This document shows, one piece after another, positions 56,777-63,551 of a stretch of DNA of 64,000 nucleotides. Under the pieces are notes generated by a model. The model was not told where the DNA came from and did not search any database. It saw only the letters and a program-made list of their open reading frames with translations. The first letter of the stretch is position 1. Every line of letters starts with the position of its first letter. A program made the translations under genes and the position numbers. Origin of the DNA: Flavobacterium sp. IB48 (GTDB lineage: Bacteria > Bacteroidota > Bacteroidia > Flavobacteriales > Flavobacteriaceae); assembly GCF_016405855.1 (NCBI RefSeq), contig NZ_JAEFCA010000007.1, positions 124,001-188,000 on the forward strand, written 5' to 3'.

Positions 56777-56889
56777 GCGTGAGGGATAGAAGCAGGCTAC
56801 CGAAGTAGCGCGGATAGCCCGACCAGAATAAAAAAATGGGCGAATCAACGCTTAGCTGATTGCCCATTTTTTTATTCTGGTCACGCCCT
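56777..56889 (+). ncRNA. Structured repeat element, possible non-coding RNA, copy 2
   Basis: Same plan as copy 1 at 39537: GCGTG (56777-56781), hairpin GGCTACCG / CGG-A-TAGCC (56795-56819), a perfect 19-bp stem (56823-56841 with 56862-56880), closing CACGC (56882-56886). The two loops share GAAT, CGC and AG positions. The long-stem sequence is unrelated to that of copy 1 except at its ends (CC/GG and GGGC/GCCC). It stops 11 bases before the stop codon of the converging exbD gene. Confidence 0.65.
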
Positions 56890-56899
56890 AATGATAAAT

Positions 56900-57295
56900 C
56901 TATTTCGGACTTGTAGCAATTACAAACTTCAAATTGTTCTTCACTCCTATCTGTAAAACATCTACTAAGTCTTGAACTTGTAGGTTAAACGGAATTCGAA
57001 CTACAACGGTTTGTTCTTTATCTGTTCCTATTTTTGACATTAAACTGGTTTCTAGATTTTCAAAATCTACTTCCTGTTTGTCAATGTAAAACTTTTTATC
57101 TTCTGTAACCGATAAACTTATTAGCTGTTTATTGGTCTTTTCATTCGCTTTAGCTTTTGGCAATGTCATCTTAATCACGTTCGGGTTTGCCAGTGTTGAA
57201 ATAATTAAGAAAAACAACAGCAGGAAAAACATGATATCGCTCAAAGACGAAGTCGCAACTTCGGCGTGAAATCTTCTTTTTCTTTTAATAGACAT
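56900..57295 (-). CDS. exbD: ExbD/TolR-type biopolymer transport protein
   Basis: 131 residues. Short cytoplasmic start KRKRRFHAEVATSSLSDIMF with the conserved Asp, one membrane helix (MFFLLLFFLIISTLA), then the periplasmic domain (VTEDKKFYIDKQEVDFENLE). Forms the proton channel with ExbB, encoded three bases upstream. Confidence 0.9.
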   Translation of the reverse strand: MSIKRKRRFHAEVATSSLSDIMFFLLLFFLIISTLANPNVIKMTLPKAKANEKTNKQLISLSVTEDKKFYIDKQEVDFENLETSLMSKIGTDKEQTVVVRIPFNLQVQDLVDVLQIGVKNNLKFVIATSPK

Positions 57296-57298
57296 GAC

Positions 57299-57994
57299 TT
57301 ATGCTCTTTGAATTATATTGACAAATTCTAAAATCTGTTTCTGAATTTTTAAAGCAAAATTATCAATCTTTCCGTTTAATAAGTGGTAAGCGCTATAAGC
57401 AATAATACCCACAATTAATCCAGAACCAGAACTGATCATTTTCTCGTATAAACCTCCAGAAATATTTCCGATACTAATATTTTCAGTAACCGAAATACTG
57501 TAGAAAATTTTAATAACCCCAGAGATTGTTCCGATGAAACCTAATGTTGGCGCAATACCGGCAATAAGTCCTAAGTGACCTAAATGTCTTTCCATTTCGC
57601 CAATTTCGATATCGGCAGCACGATCCATATTAGCTTCAATTTCAGAAATTGGTCTTCCAATTACCAAAACGCCTTCTTTTAAAATATTTCCAGCTGCAGT
57701 ATTATTTCTTTCTACAATTGTTCTTGCCAATTCGATATTTCCAGAATGTAATTTTTCACTAATATCTTGCATTAATCTGCTGTCGATTTTAGACGCACGG
57801 CTGATGTACATATAACGTTCAAAAATCAGGTAAATAGTGTAAAACAATAAAATCGCGATCGGAATTAAGAACACTCCCCCTTTCATGATGAAACCAAACA
57901 TTGAAATTTCATTTTGTGGTGCTGCGATCTTTTCGACCACTACATTTGAAGCATTTGCGATTGTATCTGTTTGTAACTGAATAAAACTAAACAT
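57299..57994 (-). CDS. exbB: ExbB/TolQ-type biopolymer transport protein
   Basis: 231 residues, three membrane helices. Features: GFIMKGGVFLIPIAILLFYTIYLIFERY (about 34-61), IEANMDRAADIEIGEMERHLGHLGLIAGIAPTLGFIGTISGVIKIFYSI (MotA/TolQ/ExbB core) and GLIVGIIAYSAYHLLNGKI. Proton-driven motor of the TonB system; forms one unit with exbD. Confidence 0.93.
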   Translation of the reverse strand: MFSFIQLQTDTIANASNVVVEKIAAPQNEISMFGFIMKGGVFLIPIAILLFYTIYLIFERYMYISRASKIDSRLMQDISEKLHSGNIELARTIVERNNTAAGNILKEGVLVIGRPISEIEANMDRAADIEIGEMERHLGHLGLIAGIAPTLGFIGTISGVIKIFYSISVTENISIGNISGGLYEKMISSGSGLIVGIIAYSAYHLLNGKIDNFALKIQKQILEFVNIIQRA

Positions 57995-58124
57995 ATATTA
58001 ATTCTGGTTTTTAATAATTAATTCTAAAAAATATTTGAAATTTGCAATAAAGATAATTTTCGCTGTAATATTAAACTACAAAAATCGAAATTTATTTCAA
58101 TCAACAACCATTTTATCTAAACAA

Positions 58125-59351
58125 ATGAACTATCAAGAAACTACCAATTGGATGTTTAATCAACTTCCAATGTACCAATTGCAAGGTGCTTCTGCGTATA
58201 AAGAAGATTTAACGAATATCAAATTGTTGGCAGCTCATCTTGATAATCCGCAAACGAAACTGAAATGTATTCATGTTGCAGGAACAAACGGAAAAGGTTC
58301 TACTTCGCATATGCTTTCGTCTGTTTTACAAGAAGCAGGATATAAAGTTGGCTTATATACTTCTCCGCACTTGAAAGATTTTAGAGAAAGAATTAAAATA
58401 AACGGTAAAGAAATCTCAGAAGAGTTTGTTATTGAATTTGTTGCGAAACACAAAGATTTTTTTGAAGCCAATGACATGAGTTTCTTCGAAATGTCGGTTG
58501 GATTGGCTTTTGATTATTTTGCTACAGAAAAAGTAGACATTGCTATAATCGAAGTTGGTTTGGGTGGAAGATTGGACGCTACCAATATCATTACGCCTTT
58601 GGTTTCGGTAATTACTAATATTGGTTTAGATCATACTCAGTTTCTAGGAAATACTCTGGAAGCGATTGCAGGAGAAAAAGCGGGAATTATAAAACCGAAT
58701 GTTCCAGTTGTTATTGGCGAATATAATGACGAAACTAAACCTGTATTTTTGGCTAAGGCCGAAGAGAATAATGCGTCGATTTATTTTGCATCAGATTTAA
58801 TTGATCAGATTTATTTGTCTGACTTGATTGGAGATTATCAGTTTCATAATAAAAAGACGGTTCAGCAGACGATTTCGATTTTGAACAATGAAACCGATTT
58901 TAAAATTTCGATCGAACAGTTGAAAGAAGGTTTATTGCATGTTGTAAAAAATACGGGTTTGCAAGGAAGATGGCAGCAATTGGGAGAAAACCCGAAAATC
59001 ATTTGCGACACTGCTCACAATAAACACGGATTATCGGTTGTAATGAATCAGCTGAAAAATGAGAAATACGAGAAACTGCATATTGTTTTGGGTGTTGTGA
59101 ATGATAAAGATCTGGATTCTATTTTGCCACTTTTTCCAAAAGAAGCGACATATTATTTCTGCCATCCAAATTCGTCACGAGCTTTGCCTGCTGAAACTTT
59201 AAAAAATGCGGCTGAAAAATTCAGTTTAATAGGAGAAAAATACGATTCTGTTGAAATCGCTTTCGCGGAAGCAAAGAAAAATGCTTTAGAAAATGATTTT
59301 ATTTACGTTGGCGGAAGTACTTTTGTTGTTGCCGAATTGCCTTTGGACTAA
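58125..59351 (+). CDS. folC: Folylpolyglutamate synthase/dihydrofolate synthase
   Basis: 408 residues. ATP loop VAGTNGKGSTSHMLSSVL (about residues 48-65), VGLYTSPHLKDFRERIKING, EVGLGGRLDATNII, and C-terminal ICDTAHNKHGL. Adds glutamates to folates. The upstream in-frame ATG at 58035 is rejected: the 30 extra residues have no family likeness, and MNYQETTNWMFNQLPMYQLQG is the usual N terminus. Confidence 0.94.
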   Translation: MNYQETTNWMFNQLPMYQLQGASAYKEDLTNIKLLAAHLDNPQTKLKCIHVAGTNGKGSTSHMLSSVLQEAGYKVGLYTSPHLKDFRERIKINGKEISEEFVIEFVAKHKDFFEANDMSFFEMSVGLAFDYFATEKVDIAIIEVGLGGRLDATNIITPLVSVITNIGLDHTQFLGNTLEAIAGEKAGIIKPNVPVVIGEYNDETKPVFLAKAEENNASIYFASDLIDQIYLSDLIGDYQFHNKKTVQQTISILNNETDFKISIEQLKEGLLHVVKNTGLQGRWQQLGENPKIICDTAHNKHGLSVVMNQLKNEKYEKLHIVLGVVNDKDLDSILPLFPKEATYYFCHPNSSRALPAETLKNAAEKFSLIGEKYDSVEIAFAEAKKNALENDFIYVGGSTFVVAELPLD

Positions 59352-59462
59352 AATATACTTTTGATTTAGAAAAAAACTTAAAAAATTCTTTTTAATAACA
59401 AATTCATAAACAAATAGATATAAGTTATTTTAAAAAAAGTTTTATTTTTTATTGTTTTTTGT

Positions 59463-59492
59463 TTGCAGAACTCAAAAACAGGCGTATATTTG
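59463..59492 (+). promoter_or_regulatory. Promoter of the first tRNA-Val
   Basis: TTG 59463-59465, 19 bases, TATATTTG 59485-59492; the tRNA starts 38 bases later. Confidence 0.8.
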
Positions 59493-59529
59493 CACTCGCA
59501 ATCACAAACGATAGCAACCTAGTAAAATA

Positions 59530-59604
59530 GGGCGATTAGCTCAGCTGGTTCAGAGCACCTCGTTTACACCGAGGGGGTCGGGGGTTCGAACCCCTCATCG
59601 CCCA
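59530..59604 (+). tRNA. tRNA-Val (anticodon TAC), copy 1
   Basis: Acceptor stem GGGCGAT / ATCGCCC, anticodon stem CCTCG / CGAGG with loop TTTACAC (anticodon TAC), T arm GGGGTTCGAACCCC, discriminator A. 75 bases; the 3' CCA is not encoded (CAA follows). Confidence 0.97.
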
Positions 59605-59607
59605 CAA

Positions 59608-59635
59608 AAAACTCCTTAAGAAATTAAGGAGTTTT
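59608..59635 (+). terminator. Terminator of tRNA-Val copy 1
   Basis: Stem AAAACTCCTTAA / TTAAGGAGTTTT with loop GAAA. Confidence 0.9.
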
Positions 59636-59691
59636 CTTTTAAATAAGAAGACTAAAAAGAATATTTAAAATCCAGAAAAGTTTAAATTTCT

Positions 59692-59721
59692 TTGCAGAAC
59701 TCAAAAACAAACGTATATTTG
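59692..59721 (+). promoter_or_regulatory. Promoter of the second tRNA-Val
   Basis: TTG 59692-59694, 19 bases, TATATTTG 59714-59721, the same as for copy 1 apart from a few changes in the spacer. Confidence 0.8.
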
Positions 59722-59758
59722 CATTCGCAATCACAAACGATAGCAACCTAATAAAATA

Positions 59759-59833
59759 GGGCGATTAGCTCAGCTGGTTCAGAGCACCTCGTTTACACCG
59801 AGGGGGTCGGGGGTTCGAACCCCTCATCGCCCA
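59759..59833 (+). tRNA. tRNA-Val (anticodon TAC), copy 2
   Basis: Identical in sequence to copy 1 over 75 bases. Here the genomic flank happens to read CCA after the discriminator. Confidence 0.97.
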
Positions 59834-59838
59834 CCAAG

Positions 59839-59864
59839 AAACTCCTTAAGAAATTAAGGAGTTT
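59839..59864 (+). terminator. Terminator of tRNA-Val copy 2
   Basis: Stem AAACTCCTTAA / TTAAGGAGTTT, loop GAAA, T10 tail. Confidence 0.9.
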
Positions 59865-59912
59865 TTTTTTGCCTTCTCAATATTATTTCTTGACATCAAA
59901 AAATTTAAAATT

Positions 59913-60347
59913 ATGAGCGAACTGATCGGATTTAACGTTAGGGTTTATGCTTTTTGCATAAACGACAATAAAATTTTAGCACTGCACGAAAGATATGCAG
60001 GAACACAAATATGCAAATTACCTGGAGGCGGTCTTGAATTTGGAGAAGGGACAATTGAATGTCTTCATCGTGAATTTGAAGAAGAATTAAATTTAAAAAT
60101 CGAAATCTTAGATCATCATTATACGCAGGAAGATTTTATTGAATCTCGTATAAAAGACAATAAACAGATTCTTAATATTTATTATACTGTCAAAATACTA
60201 AATATTGAAGATTTAAATGTTCAAATTCCGGGATTAGAAAAATTAGAATGGATTGATATTGATTCAGAAAACAATCCTTTTGTTTTAAAAGCGGATATAA
60301 TTGCATTTGAGAAATTGAAGAAAAAAGTCAGTAATCAAATAAGATAA
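59913..60347 (+). CDS. NUDIX hydrolase
   Basis: 144 residues. Complete Nudix box GGLEFGEGTIECLHREFEEE (G-x5-E-x7-R-E-x2-E-E pattern satisfied, about residues 38-58). The surrounding fold fits (LALHERYAGTQICKLPGGG before, LEKLEWIDIDSENNPF after). Hydrolyses a nucleoside diphosphate linked to some group X; substrate unknown. Monocistronic. Confidence 0.92.
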   Translation: MSELIGFNVRVYAFCINDNKILALHERYAGTQICKLPGGGLEFGEGTIECLHREFEEELNLKIEILDHHYTQEDFIESRIKDNKQILNIYYTVKILNIEDLNVQIPGLEKLEWIDIDSENNPFVLKADIIAFEKLKKKVSNQIR

Positions 60348-60370
60348 ATATTTTTATCCAATTTTCATCC

Positions 60371-60437
60371 CCTGTTAGCGAGAGCGTCTCGCTCGCGTAT
60401 AAACTGGATTCACGAGCGAGACGCTCGCGCCAGCAGG
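60371..60437. repeat. Hairpin GAGCGTCTCGCTCG family
   Basis: Left arm 60371-60395 (CCTGTTAGCGAGAGCGTCTC...) and right arm 60413-60437 pair with three mismatches in 25; each arm also holds a shorter palindrome GAGCGTCTCGCTC. The G+C content is far above its surroundings. A T8 run follows, so it may stop transcription of the NUDIX gene. Confidence 0.8.
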
Positions 60438-60497
60438 TGGTTTTTTTTATGCTTATTTTAAGTTAATCGTTTTACCAACGTTTAAATTTTAGGTCTT

Positions 60498-61187
60498 TCA
60501 AAATCCAAGTTTTCGCTTCACAAGCATCCAAAATGTTTTCATTACCCCCGTTCCTTCTTTTGAATAATAAACTTCTGTCATCCCATCTTTGAAGATTTCA
60601 CCAGTAAAAAATTTGTTTCCTGAATCATCAACACCATTATTTATAGCGTCATTTTTCTGCTGATAATAACTTTTTTGAATATCATGAAAATTGACCCGAT
60701 TCCCCCATTTTTCATAAACCGATTTACAATCATCATAACTCCTTAAAAAACCTCTAAAATTATAATCAATCTTTATTTCCAACAATACATCCCCTCTATT
60801 CTTTTCATAATTATCTTCAAAGTCACAAATATTTTCAGAAGTTATAATACCATCTGTACTCCAGACAGAATCTTTCATAAAGACATTTTCTACAACGGCA
60901 AACTCATAATAATTAATTGGCATCATACCGAAATCTGAGCTATGAAAAGCCATATAATTTTCAACACCAAGACCATGAGCTAATTTCACAAAACTAAACT
61001 CATCTTTATAATCCAGTATATCATATTGCTTTTTATTAAGAGCTGTTGTTATTAATTCCCCAAACAGATATCCCGTCGGATTGCAGATTGGCATGTAAAC
61101 AATTCCTCCATTAATGAAATGTGGAATTGTTTCTGGAATTTCTGAATTGTCTTCTTTAAAAATTAATAGGGATATATCTTGAGACAT
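60498..61187 (-). CDS. Soluble protein of unknown function
   Basis: 229 residues, no signal peptide or membrane segment. Aromatic- and acid-rich: SQDISLLIFKEDNSEIPETIPHFINGGIVYMP, LITTALNKKQYDILDYKDEFSFVKLAHGLGVENYMAF, and a C-terminal YSKEGTGVMKTFWMLVKRKLGF. No family recognised. Low G+C and position in a repeat-rich stretch fit an accessory gene. Confidence 0.6.
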   Translation of the reverse strand: MSQDISLLIFKEDNSEIPETIPHFINGGIVYMPICNPTGYLFGELITTALNKKQYDILDYKDEFSFVKLAHGLGVENYMAFHSSDFGMMPINYYEFAVVENVFMKDSVWSTDGIITSENICDFEDNYEKNRGDVLLEIKIDYNFRGFLRSYDDCKSVYEKWGNRVNFHDIQKSYYQQKNDAINNGVDDSGNKFFTGEIFKDGMTEVYYSKEGTGVMKTFWMLVKRKLGF

Positions 61188-61297
61188 AAATTTTTGAATG
61201 CATTTATTTTTTAATGGTTTAAAAAATCAAATCGAAATATAATTTATAATGATAGTTTTTCAATTGTTCAAATGTAAAATTATTTTAGCATAATTAT

Positions 61298-61324
61298 AAA
61301 CTCCTTATTTATCTTAAGGAGTTT
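61298..61324. repeat. Hairpin AAACTCCTTA / TAAGGAGTTT
   Basis: Ten-base stem with a 7-base loop, the same stem core as the tRNA-Val and MerR-gene terminators. Lies upstream of the 229-residue gene with no gene ending here, so it may be a left-over. Confidence 0.55.
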
Positions 61325-61377
61325 ATTCAGGTCTATTTCTCCACAATTTTTATATTAATTCAAACAAACACAAAGTA

Positions 61378-61479
61378 TTGTCATTTCGAGGAACAAGAAA
61401 TCTCACTCGGAAATCGACACGGATTAGCGACATACTTTGCAGAATTTCTAGTGTGATCCTTCGTTCCTCAGGATGACAA
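61378..61479. repeat. About 102-base imperfect palindrome (TTGTCAT family), copy 3
   Basis: Left arm begins TTGTCATTTCGAGGAACAAG, right arm 61450-61479 ends CCTCAGGATGACAA. Left arm resembles copy 2 and right arm copy 1, and pairing is poorer. With the hairpin at 61298 it accounts for most of the 446-base gap. Confidence 0.75.
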
Positions 61480-61621
61480 ATCTTTGCCTAAAATTAAGCC
61501 TGAGAACAGAATTCAAAATTCTTACCATAAAAATTGTATTTTTGTTTACCGCTCCCCAAGAAAATCTGTAACATACATTTAAAATCTGTTTTTTACAGTT
61601 CTGGTTTATTCACTTAATTAT

Positions 61622-61629
61622 TATCTTTG
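61622..61629 (+). promoter_or_regulatory. -7 promoter box of the XRE-type gene, four bases before ATG
   Basis: TATCTTTG then AATT then ATG 61634. No TTG at normal distance. Confidence 0.6.
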
Positions 61630-61633
61630 AATT

Positions 61634-62038
61634 ATGAGCACACTATCAAGACCAAAACATATCGGAAGAAATATTAGTCGTATTCGTGAACTTCGCGACA
61701 TGAAGCAGGAAGCTTTGGCGCAAGCTTTAGGTACAAGTCAGCAAACGGTTTCCGCTATTGAAAACAGCGAAACTATAGATGACACTAAACTCGCTGAAGT
61801 TGCAAAAGCACTTGGCGTGACTTCGGAAGCTATCAAAAATTATAGCGACGAAACCATATTAAATGTCATAAGTAGTCATGACAATTCAACAATAACAGCA
61901 ATTAATATTCAACCTAGCTTTAATCCACTTGATAAAGTTGTAGAACTTTATCAAGAAAAAGAAAATCTTTATGAACGCTTAATCCAAGCCGAAAAAGACA
62001 AAGTTGAATATCTCGAAAAAATAGTAAAAGGTAAATAA
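61634..62038 (+). CDS. XRE-family helix-turn-helix regulator with C-terminal coiled coil
   Basis: 134 residues. HTH_3 domain at about 10-66: IGRNISRIRELRDMKQEALAQALGTSQQTVSAIENSETIDDTKL and LAEVAKALGV. A short linker leads to a coiled coil LDKVVELYQEKENLYERLIQAEKDKVEYLEKIV, likely for dimerisation. Targets unknown. Converges on the next gene across a terminator. Confidence 0.88.
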   Translation: MSTLSRPKHIGRNISRIRELRDMKQEALAQALGTSQQTVSAIENSETIDDTKLAEVAKALGVTSEAIKNYSDETILNVISSHDNSTITAINIQPSFNPLDKVVELYQEKENLYERLIQAEKDKVEYLEKIVKGK

Positions 62039-62054
62039 CCTTTTTAAGCATAAA

Positions 62055-62084
62055 AAAAACTCCATTATTTCTAATGGAGTTTTT
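62055..62084. terminator. Terminator between the XRE-type gene and the converging gene
   Basis: Thirteen-base stem AAAAACTCCATTA / TAATGGAGTTTTT, loop TTTC. The identical 30 bases occur at 63500-63529. Confidence 0.9.
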
Positions 62085-62088
62085 CTTT

Positions 62089-62796
62089 TTATTTACCCAA
62101 CTCTTTTTCAATTTCCTTAATAAGTTCAACTGCAAGTGGTTTTGTATTTTCTTTGTAAACCCTTATGTTATTTTTACCTAGTTTAACAAGATATGAAAGT
62201 GTCTTTTTATATTTTGGATCAGAGTATAATTCTTTTTCTGGCTTATCTGCATTTTCTATTTCTTTATCAAAACACTTAAACAAAAATTCAGTGTACATTT
62301 TATCAACTTCATTGGCAGCTGGAACAAATATTTGATAATAGTTTAAGATTTTCTGTTTTAATTTTTCGTCTTCAATGTAACCAAGTTTACCACTTGATTT
62401 AAAGCTTTCATAATTACCTATCGTCAATGTTTGTCCGTGCGAATGAATTGGAAAGTTGACTTTACCTTTAGATTTATAAATACTATCTAGTTGAGAAGGC
62501 GTTAATGCCAAAATTTTTTCATAGTCTGCGTTTGTCTTTTGGTATGCGTGCATTTCTCTGTCGATACTTTCTATATCATTCTTTAAATCGTTCTTTAAAT
62601 TAGAAAGAAATACAGACACTTCTTCTTGTTGGTGTCTGTGCTCGCTCCAACCGTGTAGCCATATTGAAAGCGTTACAGCAAAAACGATTATGAATATCTC
62701 TATTATGATTTCTTTTACCTTCTCTCCTAATGTATGTTCTGAATTTTTCACCGTTTTATAAATTTTGTTTGAATGCTTAGTTATTTCTTCTTGCAT
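62089..62796 (-). CDS. Single-helix membrane protein, DUF6090-like
   Basis: 235 residues. One membrane helix after a basic start (IIIEIFIIVFAVTLSIWLHGW, about 29-49), directly followed by SEHRHQQEEVSVFLSNLKNDLKNDIESID, the layout of the DUF6090-type proteins common in flavobacteria; helical remainder outside the cytoplasm. Family assignment is by layout only; function unknown. Confidence 0.65.
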   Translation of the reverse strand: MQEEITKHSNKIYKTVKNSEHTLGEKVKEIIIEIFIIVFAVTLSIWLHGWSEHRHQQEEVSVFLSNLKNDLKNDIESIDREMHAYQKTNADYEKILALTPSQLDSIYKSKGKVNFPIHSHGQTLTIGNYESFKSSGKLGYIEDEKLKQKILNYYQIFVPAANEVDKMYTEFLFKCFDKEIENADKPEKELYSDPKYKKTLSYLVKLGKNNIRVYKENTKPLAVELIKEIEKELGK

Positions 62797-62965
62797 AATT
62801 TAGTTTTCTAGTTTTAACTTTGGTTGTTATTTGAAGTTTATTTTAGTACGCTATTTAATTCTATAAATTCAAAAGCGAATATAAGACTATTTGCAAAATC
62901 TCTTATTAATTTCCTAAATTCCGCATAAAACTTTTCTTAAATAGTTAAAATAAGAACCATAAAAA

Positions 62966-62989
62966 AACTCCTTAATTTCTTAAGGAGTT
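62966..62989 (-). terminator. Terminator of the MerR-type gene
   Basis: Ten-base stem AACTCCTTAA / TTAAGGAGTT, 27 bases after the stop on the minus strand with a T7 tail. Confidence 0.8.
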
Positions 62990-63015
62990 CTCTACATGCT
63001 TTTAAACTTTAAAAA

Positions 63016-63378
63016 TCAATCATTGCTACTCTGTATTTTCTCGCATACTTTTTCAAGAAGACTTTTGGTTTGTTTAAAATATTTCATTTTATCATCGATC
63101 TCTTTTATTTTGGCTTGAAAAAGCTCTAGTGTTTCTGGTTTAGAATCTGTTGTCTCGAACCAGCTTATCAATATTTTTTTTATTTCTGCTAAAGTAAATC
63201 CGACTTCTCTTGCTTCTATAATGATTTCTAAACGCTCAATAGTATTAGCATCGTAATGTTTATAGTTATTAGAAGTCACTTTTTCATCAGTCAATCCTTT
63301 GATCATTCCTAAATTCTCATAATATCTAATCGTATGGATTGATAATCCTGTTTTTTTTGATAATTCGTTTACAAGCAT
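63016..63378 (-). CDS. MerR-family regulator
   Basis: 120 residues. HTH MLVNELSKKTGLSIHTIRYYENLGMIKG (residues 1-28), wing NNYKHYDANTIERLEIIIEAREVGFTLAEIKKIL, then a dimerisation coiled coil (about 85-116). Only one Cys, so not a Hg/Zn/Cu sensor; ligand unknown. Its own promoter carries an inverted repeat suited to autoregulation. Confidence 0.9.
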   Translation of the reverse strand: MLVNELSKKTGLSIHTIRYYENLGMIKGLTDEKVTSNNYKHYDANTIERLEIIIEAREVGFTLAEIKKILISWFETTDSKPETLELFQAKIKEIDDKMKYFKQTKSLLEKVCEKIQSSND

Positions 63379-63406
63379 AGCATTATTTTTTTAACACAAA
63401 CAACAA

Positions 63407-63445
63407 AGCATAGAGCATAGTCTATACTTTTATGTTACAAATATA
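63407..63445 (-). promoter_or_regulatory. Promoter and operator-like repeat of the MerR-type gene
   Basis: Minus-strand -7 box TATATTTG (63445-63438). Just downstream AGTATAGA and TCTATGCT (63428-63421 and 63414-63407) form an inverted repeat with one mismatch and a 6-base gap, overlapping the expected transcription start. Confidence 0.55.
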
Positions 63446-63499
63446 CTAATTGTTTTTAGTTTTAAAATTTTTAAATGCCAGAAATGAGGTTTTGCATAA

Positions 63500-63529
63500 A
63501 AAAACTCCATTATTTCTAATGGAGTTTTT
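63500..63529 (-). terminator. Terminator of the gene at the window edge
   Basis: Same 30-base hairpin as at 62055-62084, here 23 bases after the stop of the minus-strand gene at 63552. Confidence 0.9.
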
Positions 63530-63551
63530 TTTTAAAATTAGAGAAAAATCT

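Noticed and set aside
58035..58124. 30-codon N-terminal extension of folC
   Set aside because: No family likeness, and the normal FolC start follows at 58125.
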